Positions 8,987-18,259 of a stretch of 64,000 nt of DNA are shown one piece after another; within the stretch, counting starts at the first letter, position 1, and each line of letters opens with the position of its first letter. The stretch is from an uncultured Acetatifactor sp. (GTDB taxonomy: Bacteria; Bacillota; Clostridia; Lachnospirales; Lachnospiraceae), in assembly GCA_947629645.1 (NCBI GenBank), contig CANREV010000017.1, positions 1 to 64,000 on the forward strand, given 5' to 3'. The notes beneath the pieces are model-generated. The model saw only the letters and a program-made list of their open reading frames with translations. It searched no databases and had not been told where the DNA came from. The position numbers were made by a program, and so were the translations under genes.

Positions 8987-10249
8987 ATGAAAAATAAAAC
9001 AGTATATTCTCTTGTTATGCTATTAACAATATTTATGCCTATGCATCCGTTCATTTTTGCTTTAATTGATTCAAAAACGTTAATACTTTGGAGAGATATC
9101 GTTTGTTTACTTGCATTGTTTATAGTCATCATACACAGACATGGAAAACTCAAAGATAATACAATTGCCAGATGCCTACTTTTATCATGGATCGTAGGAT
9201 GGATTCATGCCTTTATTTTTCATGATAGTAGCATGAGTTTAAACATATGGTTAAACACATATCGCGTATATTTTATGCCATCTCTCGTATATTTTGTTAT
9301 GCTAAATACAAAGTTTTCAAATTTACAAATTAAGAAAATAAAAACAGTTTTTTTATATGAATGTTTTTCTATATGCGTTTTTGGTATTATTCAGCAATGG
9401 TTTATAGGCCAAGATTTCATTCAATTTATGGGCTACAGGAGAGTATCTATAACTTTTGCCTATGGAATCCAAAGAAACATCGGCTTGTTCTCTTCCGCAA
9501 ATATCATGGGAGTATATTTAATATTTGGAATTATCATCTGTCTAGAACTTATTGAGAATGGAAAGAAGCGATTTGATAGAGTTGTCTTAGGAACACTTGT
9601 TGCAGGTCTTGTGTTCACTATAAGTCTTTCATCTTATTTGGCTTTTATCATAATATTACTGGTTCGTACAGTTATGATCGATGGAATATCATCAAGGGCT
9701 ATCCGAAGAATATTTAAGTATGTAGGAGTATTATTTGCTTTAATATGTATATTATTAATTTGGGATAAAATCTTTTTTGAATCAAAAATGTTTGAACAGA
9801 TGTTAAAAAGAGTAAAAGAAATTTCTTTAGTGGTAACAGCTGACAATATGTTAAGTATAACCGACATAAGTGCAGCTGAACATTTAAATAGTTTAATTAG
9901 TGGGTTCAACATAATGAAAAACAATTTTTGGGGTGTCGGATTTAGTACTGGTACATTTATGGTAAGTAATAAAATCAGCGATGCTAAATATACTGTTGAA
10001 TCATCACTGTTTACAATTTTATTTGATTTTGGTATTATAGCCGGAATCATATATTACATTCCGTTTCTTTATGCATCAGTTAAAAGTTATAACAGAAATA
10101 TATCAGTCCAATCTGCAAGATTAATGTTTTTAGCTATCCTAATAGTTTTTATATTTTTACCAATAGTTCAATCTTACGAATTACGTTATTTTTTATTTCT
10201 ATTTTTAGGTCTAAGCAGGAATGAACTGTATTACAAAACGCAGTTTTAA
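8987..10249 (+). CDS. Wzy/O-antigen-ligase-like polymerase
   Basis: About 420 residues with ten or more hydrophobic helices and a large polar loop near residues 290-335. This is the profile of O-antigen polymerase/ligase (Wzy/WaaL) proteins, which join undecaprenyl-linked repeat units outside the membrane. The loop contains GFNIMKNNFWGVGFSTG, a typical Wzy_C-like glycine motif. The longer frame from 8918 overlaps the GT2 gene by 52 bases; ATG 8987, beginning MKNKTVYSL, gives a proper first membrane helix and is preferred. Confidence 0.8.
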   Translation: MKNKTVYSLVMLLTIFMPMHPFIFALIDSKTLILWRDIVCLLALFIVIIHRHGKLKDNTIARCLLLSWIVGWIHAFIFHDSSMSLNIWLNTYRVYFMPSLVYFVMLNTKFSNLQIKKIKTVFLYECFSICVFGIIQQWFIGQDFIQFMGYRRVSITFAYGIQRNIGLFSSANIMGVYLIFGIIICLELIENGKKRFDRVVLGTLVAGLVFTISLSSYLAFIIILLVRTVMIDGISSRAIRRIFKYVGVLFALICILLIWDKIFFESKMFEQMLKRVKEISLVVTADNMLSITDISAAEHLNSLISGFNIMKNNFWGVGFSTGTFMVSNKISDAKYTVESSLFTILFDFGIIAGIIYYIPFLYASVKSYNRNISVQSARLMFLAILIVFIFLPIVQSYELRYFLFLFLGLSRNELYYKTQF

Positions 10250-10437
10250 GATATTAAAAGACGCAGAAAAGTCAACAAGGTAAATTGTAAAACAAAATAT
10301 TTCTAATAAGTTTCAAACTAAAATATATATTTTTATTCATTGAATGAAGCAATGTATATAAGAATTTAATACAAAATGAAATAATGTATACAATGAGAAA
10401 TGGAGTTTAATTGTTTTATGCGAGAGGTATACGCATC

Positions 10438-11595
10438 ATGAAAAAAATTATTTCCTTTTATTTGCCTCAATATTATGAATTTAAAGAAAACAATGAATGG
10501 TGGGGTAAAGGATTTACAGAATGGACTAATGTAAAACAAGCTAAACCTTTGTATAAAGGACATTATCAACCCACAATACCGCATAATCATTTCTTTTATT
10601 GCCTTACGGAAAAAGAAACAATACAGTGGCAAATTAATCTAGCAAAAACATACGGTATATATGGCTTTTGTTTTTACCATTACTGGTTTGGAAATGGACG
10701 GAAGCTAATGGAAAAGCCAGTGGAAATGTTTTTGAACGACTCAAGCTTGGATATGCCGTTTTGTTTATGTTGGGCAAACCACAATTGGACCCGTACTTGG
10801 ACAGGAGGAGACAAGGATATCCTGATGGAGGTAAAATATGGCGGTGAAGACGAGTATAGAGAACATTTTAAATACTTGCTACCATTTTTTTTAGATGCCA
10901 GATATATTAAAAAAGATAATAAGCCCATTTTTTTAATTTATATGCCAGAACTGATTCCTAATTTAGCATTAATGAAAAAATTATTTGATAAGTGGTGCAA
11001 ACAAACTGGATTTAACGGTATATATTTTATTTCACAAGCTCCAACTGTAGCTATGCATCGAAAACAATATCAACAAAGTATTGACTACTCCATTTTGTAT
11101 GAACCCAATTATACCCAACATCATATAACAATGCTTCTAAAAACAGGAAACATAGTAGCGGCTTTGAAAGAATCACCAAGTAATGTAATAAGAATTATTC
11201 AGAATGCACTAAAAAAAAGAATAAATCAAATATTTTTTGCAGGGAAATCAAACAATTTATGTCTTACTTGCTTTTCATATAAGGGAACTTGGAAAGCTAT
11301 TTGCAGAAGAAAAATTAAAGGAAACGAATATTGGCCAGGCATTTTCGTAGGTTATGATAACACTCCTAGAAAAGGGTACAATGGCATGGTTTATCGCCAC
11401 GGTTCCCCAAAAAGGTTTGAAAAGTATTTGAAAAAATTTATACGCAACCAGTGTAGTTCCAGTGAGTATATTTTTTGCATGGCTTGGAATGAGTGGGGAG
11501 AAGGTGCTTATTTAGAACCTGATGAAGTTCATGGACTGCAATATTTAGCAGCGATTAAACATGCCATCGATTCAGAAAACATTCCTTACATGTGA
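10438..11595 (+). CDS. WbsX-type glycosyltransferase / GH99-like domain protein
   Basis: 385 residues matching the Glyco_tran_WbsX family. The start PQYYEFKENNEWWGKGFTEW, then YQPTIPHN, FYHYWFGNGRKLMEKP and near the C-terminus MAWNEWGEGAYLEPD are diagnostic. The fold is related to GH99 endo-alpha-mannosidases, yet members occur in O-antigen and capsule loci and are assumed to work on the lipid-linked glycan. ATG 10438 is chosen because GAGAGG lies about 10 bases upstream. The 188 bases before it (10250-10437) are A/T-rich and contain no gene I can support. Confidence 0.88.
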   Translation: MKKIISFYLPQYYEFKENNEWWGKGFTEWTNVKQAKPLYKGHYQPTIPHNHFFYCLTEKETIQWQINLAKTYGIYGFCFYHYWFGNGRKLMEKPVEMFLNDSSLDMPFCLCWANHNWTRTWTGGDKDILMEVKYGGEDEYREHFKYLLPFFLDARYIKKDNKPIFLIYMPELIPNLALMKKLFDKWCKQTGFNGIYFISQAPTVAMHRKQYQQSIDYSILYEPNYTQHHITMLLKTGNIVAALKESPSNVIRIIQNALKKRINQIFFAGKSNNLCLTCFSYKGTWKAICRRKIKGNEYWPGIFVGYDNTPRKGYNGMVYRHGSPKRFEKYLKKFIRNQCSSSEYIFCMAWNEWGEGAYLEPDEVHGLQYLAAIKHAIDSENIPYM

Positions 11596-11800
11596 CGCAG
11601 ACCTAGAGCAAATATTAGTTCCTTGTGCACCAATCCAGTTTACTAAAAGTGGTATTTACCATCTTACATAGTATTACTACTAATTCAATGAGTGTAACTG
11701 ATTAAGAAAAAACAACTGCAGATATTTATAAAAGCAGACTACTCATGTTCAATATTATTCTTTAACGAGTTACGATTTTTAAGTTATGTAAGGTCAAAAA

Positions 11801-12433
11801 ATGAGTTTGATTTATAAAATAAAGTTCAAAATTTTTCAAATGAAATGGAAAAAAAGCAACCCTCACAATCAAACGGTGCCGGCATCTATATTCCTCTCAC
11901 AATTAGTATCTGTGGGAAAAGGTACCTATGGAAGCTTAAACGTACTCACTTATAACAAAGAGGCCAAATTATCTATTGGACATTATTGTTCGATTGGCCC
12001 AGAAGTTGCATTTATACTAAGCGCTGATCATTATTTGAATCATATTTCCACATACCCTTTTCTGGTAAAGGCATTAGGGCAGGATTTTGAAGGTGTATCC
12101 AAAGGAGATATCATCGTTGATGACGATGTCTGGATCGGATACGGCGCAACGCTCCTTTCCGGTGTGCACATCGGGCAAGGTGCGGCGATTGCGGCCGGTG
12201 CGGCCGTGACAAAAGATGTTCCACCCTATGCAGTTGCGGCAGGAGTTCCCGCAAAAGTCATCAAATACCGTTTCCGGCAGGAGGTGATCGACTACCTGCT
12301 CACCTTTAATTACGAAAAGCTGGATCAAGAACTTGTGCGGGAGCATATCCAGGACTTATATCTTTCGATGGATCAGCTTTCTATGGAAGAGATACGGGAA
12401 AGATATGCGTGGTTCCCCAAGAAACTTAAATAA
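11801..12433 (+). CDS. CatB-like hexapeptide-repeat O-acetyltransferase
   Basis: 210 residues, left-handed beta-helix acyltransferase of the xenobiotic/CatB type. The likely catalytic His is in LSADHYLNH (about 76-84). Hexapeptide turns run IIVDDDVWIGYGATLLSGVHIGQGA, then AAGAAVTKDVPPYAVAAGVPAKVIKYRF, the standard C-terminal coil. It would acetylate a sugar of the repeat unit with acetyl-CoA. Base composition changes inside the gene: the first 260 bases are A/T-rich like the neighbours, while about 12080-12420 is clearly G/C-rich. The 205 bases before it (11596-11800) show no gene. Confidence 0.88.
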   Translation: MSLIYKIKFKIFQMKWKKSNPHNQTVPASIFLSQLVSVGKGTYGSLNVLTYNKEAKLSIGHYCSIGPEVAFILSADHYLNHISTYPFLVKALGQDFEGVSKGDIIVDDDVWIGYGATLLSGVHIGQGAAIAAGAAVTKDVPPYAVAAGVPAKVIKYRFRQEVIDYLLTFNYEKLDQELVREHIQDLYLSMDQLSMEEIRERYAWFPKKLK

Positions 12434-12476
12434 TGATCTTGAAAGCGACAATTTAAAAGGAGGGAAGTATATACTA

Positions 12477-13673
12477 ATGCGAATCGTATTTATAGACATG
12501 CACTGTAATGTTTTGTTGACGAGACCTTATTCACAAATCAGAAAAGGAACCAACTCACTACCACCTTTATTCAAACATAAATTCATTTTAGATTATGCCC
12601 ATAATAATAACATTGAATTATATAATTTTTTATCTGGCGAGGACTCAACATTACGGGGATATAGGCATTTTAAAAAGTACGATAAGTATAAGCGAATCGC
12701 TCATTGGGAGCACAATTATGTAATGAAACATAGCTTTTCGTCTGAACTAAGAATACAAGCCATTACGGATCCCCAATATATTCGTGATGACGATATCGTA
12801 ATTGGCTATATTGAAAGGCCCCATCATCTTAATGTTATGTCTCATTTAAACGGGCATCATGTTTTGATGGGAAATCACTTTATCAGCATCAATCATCCGA
12901 TTGATTTAAAGCAATCCAAAATAGAAGCGTTTATCAATGAAATCGATTTATCAAAAAATGCTTTTGTAAATAAATATTTTAATCTCGAAGGAGTGAAACA
13001 GATTGTATGCCCATACGTATATGGAGACCGTTTCAAAAATTTAAATCAGGAAAGAAAAAATAAAATGTTGGCCATTGGTACATTATCAACCTGTAGCGGA
13101 CATCCGGGATACCGATTATACCGTTCATTTTTTAACACGGAATGGATCCAGCCAATGCGCAAGGAGATATTTGATCAGGCTGACAAATACAAAGAAGAAA
13201 TAGATTCCTATATTTCTTATATATACGAAGATAAAAAGGTTATCAATAAATCAGATGGCTGGATCGAGAAAAAAATCAAAGCACTTTATAATAAATACAA
13301 TGGATTCACGCAAGTAAAGTATGCTTCTTTTAATATGGTTAAAAAATTTAATGAATATAAATTTTTTGCATGTCCGGAAGAACTTGTTGGAATGCCTGGT
13401 ATTGGTTTCGTTGAAGGCATGGCCTGCGGAACAGCTTACATCGGTGTAGAAGGTGATATTTATGAATCACTTGGTCTTAAAGCCGGTGAACATTATATTG
13501 GATATGACGGGACATTTGAGGATCTTATTGACAAGATCCATTATTGTCAGCAGCATCCGAATGAGATAGAAAAAATTGCTCAAACCGGAATGAACTACGT
13601 GCGAAAACATTTTAATGCAAATATAGTTGCCTCAAATTTATTTAAAGAGTTGGCTATATTGTTAAACGAATAA
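12477..13673 (+). CDS. Putative GT-B glycosyltransferase
   Basis: 398 residues. The C-terminal third, PEELVGMPGIGFVEGMACGTAYIGV followed by an HYIGYDGTFEDLI segment and a basic tail, looks like the donor-binding half of a GT-B enzyme (the E..AcGt pattern). The N-terminal half is not recognisable to me. The long frame opens at 12333 inside the acetyltransferase gene, but ATG 12477 has AGGAGGG (12458-12464) upstream and starts with a beta-strand, MRIVFIDMH. It is transcribed with its neighbours. Specific activity is unknown. Confidence 0.65.
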   Translation: MRIVFIDMHCNVLLTRPYSQIRKGTNSLPPLFKHKFILDYAHNNNIELYNFLSGEDSTLRGYRHFKKYDKYKRIAHWEHNYVMKHSFSSELRIQAITDPQYIRDDDIVIGYIERPHHLNVMSHLNGHHVLMGNHFISINHPIDLKQSKIEAFINEIDLSKNAFVNKYFNLEGVKQIVCPYVYGDRFKNLNQERKNKMLAIGTLSTCSGHPGYRLYRSFFNTEWIQPMRKEIFDQADKYKEEIDSYISYIYEDKKVINKSDGWIEKKIKALYNKYNGFTQVKYASFNMVKKFNEYKFFACPEELVGMPGIGFVEGMACGTAYIGVEGDIYESLGLKAGEHYIGYDGTFEDLIDKIHYCQQHPNEIEKIAQTGMNYVRKHFNANIVASNLFKELAILLNE

Positions 13674-13742
13674 ATTATTCCAATCTATAGGCAACTTTAA
13701 TACATTAAGAGATCTGGTTCAAAAGCAAAAAGGAGGTTTCCA

Positions 13743-14903
13743 ATGGAACTGATAAAAAGAGACGCAGATATTTTAACCGGACAAAAGGACCTGGAGGAGC
13801 TGTATACTTTCCGCCATTTGCCTATAAATTTTGGCGTTACCTTACAACCTATAGAAAAGGATTTATATGCAGATGCCCATTGGATGATCTCCCAGACAAG
13901 CGGAATGATACAATTAGGGGAACTGATTCCTGATTATATCTTATATGAAGAATCACATCATGCTGGAAATGCACTCATATGGCAGCAGCATTATGAGTGC
14001 TTCGCAGAATTTCTTCATTCCAATATGCAAGGTGACTCGATTGTTGAAATCGGAGGCGGAAATGGAAATTTATATTACAAATATCATCAAAAATTTAATG
14101 ATGTAAACCAATGGTGTATCGTTGAGCCTTCCAATATTCAGCCAATAGAAGGTGTATACGCAGATTATGAAAGGGTGTTTTACAATTCCTCTTTTACATT
14201 ACCGGGAAAATATCAAGGATGTAAAAACATTGTTCATTCTCATTTGATGGAGCACATCCTGGACTTGGATGAGTTTATGGAGACTAATAGAAGGATTCTT
14301 CCATCAGGGGGAGTGATGATCTTCTCCATCCCCAATTTAAAAGAAGAAATAAGACGCAAATATTCGAATGCATTGATGTTTGAACACACCTATTATTTGT
14401 CGGAAGAATATGTGGATGTTTTATTGAAAAAATACGGTTTTTCTATTAAGCAAAAAGAATATTACCGTTCGGATCATTCTATTTTTATAGCAGCACGAAG
14501 AGGGGAAGAATGTATTGAGTATGATACTAAGGCTTTTGAGGGAATGTATTCCGCAAACAAAAAGTTATTTATGGAGTATGTCTCTTATTACAAGGATATT
14601 ATAAAAAAATTTAATGAGCAGCTGAAGCAGGTCGATGGTAAAGTATATCTGTTTGGTGCACATGTGTTCTCCCAGTTTTTAATAGCAAACGGACTGGATA
14701 CTTCTCGTATTGAATGTGTTCTGGATAACGATAAACTAAAGCAAAATAAAAGATTGTATGGGACCGGTTTCATGGTCCGTTCTCCAAAGATCCTGCAAAA
14801 AGTCAGCAAGCCAAACGTAATTTTGAAATGTGGCGCGTATGACGATGAGATCGCGGATGACATCCTTAAAAATATCAATTCTGAGACATCCTTTTTAAGG
14901 TAA
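13743..14903 (+). CDS. SAM-dependent methyltransferase with C-terminal C-methyltransferase-type domain
   Basis: 386 residues. A class I methyltransferase core has motif I SIVEIGGGNGNLYY (about 98-111) and LMEHILDLDEFMETNRRILPSGG as the post-I to IV region. The C-terminal part (about 290-386, KVYLFGAHVFSQFLIANGL, then IECVLDNDKLKQNKRLYGT) resembles the NAD-like fold at the end of sugar C-methyltransferases (Methyltransf_14). The usual N-terminal zinc-binding cysteines are absent. It likely methylates a nucleotide sugar or a polyol-like intermediate. AGGAGG is 6 bases before ATG 13743. It heads a tightly packed set of small-metabolite genes. Confidence 0.78.
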   Translation: MELIKRDADILTGQKDLEELYTFRHLPINFGVTLQPIEKDLYADAHWMISQTSGMIQLGELIPDYILYEESHHAGNALIWQQHYECFAEFLHSNMQGDSIVEIGGGNGNLYYKYHQKFNDVNQWCIVEPSNIQPIEGVYADYERVFYNSSFTLPGKYQGCKNIVHSHLMEHILDLDEFMETNRRILPSGGVMIFSIPNLKEEIRRKYSNALMFEHTYYLSEEYVDVLLKKYGFSIKQKEYYRSDHSIFIAARRGEECIEYDTKAFEGMYSANKKLFMEYVSYYKDIIKKFNEQLKQVDGKVYLFGAHVFSQFLIANGLDTSRIECVLDNDKLKQNKRLYGTGFMVRSPKILQKVSKPNVILKCGAYDDEIADDILKNINSETSFLR

Positions 14904-14984
14904 TAGCATCGGGATATTATGTAATGACAAAAAAGTTTACGGAAAATATCGGAATAATAAAGGGTGTGTGCAGGAGGTGGATCT

Positions 14985-15617
14985 ATGCAGATTTTAGCTC
15001 ATCGTGGATATTGGAATGAACAGATACTCCCCAATTCTATGGAAGCATTTAGAAATGCTTTAAATAGGGGGTATGGCTTTGAATCGGATGTTCGTGATTA
15101 TCTTGAGGAACTGGTTATCTCACATAACATCGCAGACAGACAAGCTGTCAATGCAGATGATGTGTTCCGTATGCTGCAGGATTATAGCAATCAATTTTGT
15201 TTTGCAATCAACATTAAGGCAGACGGGCTGAAGGATATTCTTTCCCAAGCCATTGAAAAATATCAGCTGCGCAATTACTTTTTGTTTGACATGTCGGTTC
15301 CTCAGATGATGGAATTTTCTGAAATGGGTTTGCGCTTTTTTTCAAGACAGAGCGAAGTGGAAGCGAAACCAGTATTGTATGAAAAAGCAGCTGGCGTTTG
15401 GCTTGACGGTTTTTGGAGCACAGAGTGGATCACAGAGAAATTGTTGCAATATCATACAAGAAATGGGAAACAAATTTGTATTGTATCTCCAGAATTACAT
15501 AAGAATAGCTCGTATATGAAATTCTGGGGAAAACTGAAATCGTACAATATGGATCTTAGTAAGATTCTGCTGTGTACCGATTATCCGGATAAAGCGAGGT
15601 CATTTTTTAATGAGTAA
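14985..15617 (+). CDS. Glycerophosphodiester phosphodiesterase-like protein
   Basis: 210 residues. MQILAHRGYW contains the first GDPD histidine-arginine pair; FESDVRDYLEELVISHN supplies the metal-binding Glu/Asp and the second His. FAINIKADGL and GVWLDGFW are later family blocks. GDPD enzymes split phosphodiesters such as glycerophospho-sugars into glycerol 3-phosphate and an alcohol. AGGAGG (14972-14977) places the start at ATG 14985. Its stop overlaps the following HAD gene by 8 bases. In this context the substrate may be a polymer precursor or a phosphodiester decoration. Confidence 0.75.
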   Translation: MQILAHRGYWNEQILPNSMEAFRNALNRGYGFESDVRDYLEELVISHNIADRQAVNADDVFRMLQDYSNQFCFAINIKADGLKDILSQAIEKYQLRNYFLFDMSVPQMMEFSEMGLRFFSRQSEVEAKPVLYEKAAGVWLDGFWSTEWITEKLLQYHTRNGKQICIVSPELHKNSSYMKFWGKLKSYNMDLSKILLCTDYPDKARSFFNE

Positions 15618-16281
15618 AAAAATCAAGGCTGTGCTGTTTGACATGGATGGAGTCCTAATTGATGCGAAGGACTGGCACTTTGAATCATTGAATAAAGCGC
15701 TTGGATTATTTGGGATTGAAATCAATCGATATGACCACGAACACACCTTTAACGGCTTGCCAACTCGTGTAAAGCTGGAAATCTTAAGCGAAAGATATTA
15801 TCTTCCCTCAAAACTGCATCCCTTTATCAATGAGATGAAGCAGATCTATACGGTGGAACAGATACAACAAAAGTGTCATCCCCTGTTTCACCATGAATAT
15901 GCCTTAGCGCAACTTCATGGGAAGGGATATAAGATCGCCGTATGCTCCAATTCTATGCGAACAACGATAGAGCTTATGATGGAAAAGGCGGAACTAAAGT
16001 CGTATATTGATTTGATCCTGTCAAATGAAGATGTCAAAAAATCAAAACCGGATCCCGAGATGTATATCACGGCCATGAACCGTTTGGGATTGAAGCCGGA
16101 AGAATGTATTATCGTGGAGGACAATCCTAACGGTATTCAGGCGGGAAAGGCAAGCGGCGCATGTGTTTTGGAAGTCGCTACCGTTTATGATGTAAATTAC
16201 AATAACATCCGGCAGAAGATAGAGGAGTGCGAAAATGATCAATGTTTTGTTGCCCGCAATGGGAATCAATCCGTTTTTTAA
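15610..16281 (+). CDS. HAD-superfamily phosphatase / phosphoglucomutase-like hydrolase
   Basis: 223 residues of the HAD IA (beta-phosphoglucomutase-like) type. Motif I VLFDMDGVLID (nucleophile Asp11, acid/base Asp13), motif II VCSNS near 112, motif III Lys in KKSKPDPEMY near 143 and motif IV IVEDNPNGIQAGKASG near 166-181 are all present. The cap domain lies at about 18-90. Overlaps with both neighbours (8 bases before, 47 bases after) argue for a shared pathway, probably dephosphorylation or isomerisation of a sugar or polyol phosphate that is then nucleotidylated. Confidence 0.85.
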   Translation: MSKKIKAVLFDMDGVLIDAKDWHFESLNKALGLFGIEINRYDHEHTFNGLPTRVKLEILSERYYLPSKLHPFINEMKQIYTVEQIQQKCHPLFHHEYALAQLHGKGYKIAVCSNSMRTTIELMMEKAELKSYIDLILSNEDVKKSKPDPEMYITAMNRLGLKPEECIIVEDNPNGIQAGKASGACVLEVATVYDVNYNNIRQKIEECENDQCFVARNGNQSVF

Positions 16282-16951
16282 AGACAGCTATTTCCCTATG
16301 GCGCTTTATGAAATTCGTGGAAAAACAATCTTGGAAATGATCGTGGATAATTTCAAATCTTTACCAGAAAGCAATATGATTTTTGTTCTGAGAGAAGAAG
16401 AGTGTATTCGGTTTCATCTGGACGCTTCCGCTAAAATGCTTAGACCGGACAGCCATGTGATACGGCTTAAAAGCCAGACGGAAGGCGCTCTGTGTACCTG
16501 CTTAATGGCGATTGACTATATCGACAATGATATGCCATTGATCATAGCGAACAGCGACCAAATTATGGATATAGAATACCAAACCGCTGTGGATTATTTT
16601 GACAGCAATCAGTTTGATATGGGCGTCATTACATTTCCCAACATTCATCCAAGATGGAGTTACGCGCGAAAAGACGGAAATCAGGTGATTGAAGTCGCTG
16701 AAAAGAGACCCATTTCAAAAGATGCGGTGGCGGGTTTCTGTTATTTTCAGCACGGGGTCGATTTTGTGCAGTCGGCGATGAACGCAATTCGAAAACAGAA
16801 TCATCATCAGGGGGCCTATTATCTTTCAGCCGGAATCAATGAAGCAATTCTGTCAGGAAAGCGGGTAGGCTATTATGATATTGAAAAAGATAAATATCAT
16901 TCTTTTTATTCACCTGCTAAAATAAAAGAGTATGAGGACCAGACAAGATAA
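16235..16951 (+). CDS. Nucleotidyltransferase-like protein with altered signature loop
   Basis: 238 residues with the nucleotidyltransferase GT-A fold: LLIIANSDQ-type motif (IIANSDQIMD, about 105-114), HPRWSYARKDG and a C-terminal YYLSAGINEAI. It is a clear relative of the gene at 17417. The glycine/arginine loop that binds the nucleotide triphosphate (AGRGSRF in the relative) is replaced by MGINPFFKDSYFPMAL, lacking GxGxR. It may therefore use another substrate, be inactive or serve as a partner. GAGGAG is 7 bases upstream of ATG 16235, inside the HAD gene. Confidence 0.72.
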   Translation: MINVLLPAMGINPFFKDSYFPMALYEIRGKTILEMIVDNFKSLPESNMIFVLREEECIRFHLDASAKMLRPDSHVIRLKSQTEGALCTCLMAIDYIDNDMPLIIANSDQIMDIEYQTAVDYFDSNQFDMGVITFPNIHPRWSYARKDGNQVIEVAEKRPISKDAVAGFCYFQHGVDFVQSAMNAIRKQNHHQGAYYLSAGINEAILSGKRVGYYDIEKDKYHSFYSPAKIKEYEDQTR

Positions 16952-17302
16952 ATGAAAACATTCAAATTGAGTGATATGAAAAAAGGCTGGTTTATTGGAA
17001 ACTTTGAACCAACCGTTTTAAAGACGACCGATTGTGAAGTTGCTGTAAAAGCCTATAATAAAGGTGAAAAAGAACCCTCGCATTATCATAAGATTGCTAC
17101 GGAGATAACCGTTATAGTGAATGGCAAGGTTAAAATGTTTCAAAGAGAGTTTTCAGCCGGTGATATCATTGTTGTTGAACCTGGTGACATTACGGAATTT
17201 GAAGCTTTGGAACATACGTTTAATGTTGTCGTAAAAATTCCCGGAGCAAACAACGACAAATATCTGTCTGAAAAGATTGCCACAGAGACTGAATTAACAT
17301 AA
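16952..17302 (+). CDS. Small cupin-domain protein
   Basis: 116 residues, a single cupin barrel. Cupin motif 1 is SHYHKIATEITVIVNG with metal ligands His44, His46 and Glu51; motif 2 is FSAGDIIVVEPGDITEFEALEHT. Such proteins act as small isomerases, epimerases or metal-dependent sensors in sugar pathways. The start codon directly follows the previous stop (TAA then ATG), so it is co-translated with the nucleotidyltransferase-like gene. The exact reaction is unknown. A 114-base spacer (17303-17416) with no visible gene follows. Confidence 0.8.
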   Translation: MKTFKLSDMKKGWFIGNFEPTVLKTTDCEVAVKAYNKGEKEPSHYHKIATEITVIVNGKVKMFQREFSAGDIIVVEPGDITEFEALEHTFNVVVKIPGANNDKYLSEKIATETELT

Positions 17303-17416
17303 TCAGTATCAAAATTTTCATACGCTTTAACCAGAAAGGCACTAGAAGCAGCACACTCATTCAGTACTAAAACAATAGAACAAACAAGACCGCATTTTTA
17401 TATGGGAGGAACAGGA

Positions 17417-18151
17417 ATGCTAAATATTGTAATACCCATGGCAGGACGTGGAAGCCGTTTTACACAAGCAGGCTTTAAAATGCCAAAGCCTTTAATTGAT
17501 GTTTATGGTCATCCCATGATCGAATATGTCACAAGAAATATCACACCCAAATGTGAACATAGATTTATTTATATCTGCCAAGAAGAACATCTTCAAAAAT
17601 TTGGACTCGAAAAAATCCTTAAAAAGATGGCTCCATCCTGTGAGATTGTCATAACTGACCACATCACGGAGGGAGCGGCATGTACCGTGTTGCTTGCGGA
17701 AAAGTTGATTGATTCGATGGATGAGCTTATGATAGCAAACAGTGATCAGTATGTAGCTATGGATATCAACCAATATCTGGATGCCATGAAACAGCATGAT
17801 GGTCTGATTATGACTATGCCTGCAAATGATCCGAAATGGAGTTTCATTAAATTTGACGAAAATGGCTTTATAACTATGGTGAGAGAAAAAGAAGTGATCT
17901 CCAATGAAGCGACCGTTGGAATTTACAATTATCAACGTGGATCAGATTTTGTAACATTTGCCCATCAGATGATCGAAAAAAGGATACGGGTAAATAACGA
18001 GTTTTATGTTGCGCCTGTATATAATGAGATGATTGCGGCAGGGAAAAAAATTGTATTTCAAAATGTAGGGAAAAGTATGTATGGCTTAGGTACACCGGAA
18101 GACCTAGAGAAGTTCAAAAAAACAAATATACCCAGGGCGATACAGTGGTAA
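17417..18151 (+). CDS. Sugar/polyol-phosphate nucleotidyltransferase
   Basis: 244 residues. The N-terminal signature PMAGRGSRFTQAGFKMPKPL (about 7-26) with GxGxRF and the PKPL lysine is that of NTP:sugar-1-phosphate transferases. MIANSDQYV near residue 107 holds the metal Asp and VGKSMYGLGTPEDLEKF is the usual C-terminal block. It would activate a phosphorylated sugar or polyol as an NDP derivative. The start is ATG 17417, since GGGAGG (17404-17409) falls within a longer frame from 17402. It is a paralog of the gene at 16235. Confidence 0.85.
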   Translation: MLNIVIPMAGRGSRFTQAGFKMPKPLIDVYGHPMIEYVTRNITPKCEHRFIYICQEEHLQKFGLEKILKKMAPSCEIVITDHITEGAACTVLLAEKLIDSMDELMIANSDQYVAMDINQYLDAMKQHDGLIMTMPANDPKWSFIKFDENGFITMVREKEVISNEATVGIYNYQRGSDFVTFAHQMIEKRIRVNNEFYVAPVYNEMIAAGKKIVFQNVGKSMYGLGTPEDLEKFKKTNIPRAIQW

Positions 18152-18259
18152 AACGAGCATGGGAAAATCCATTGTATATTGAAGAAATACAGATAGATAT
18201 TATCTGTAAGATCACCAGAAAAATACTGGAATTAAATAATAGGACTCAGGTAAAAATCT

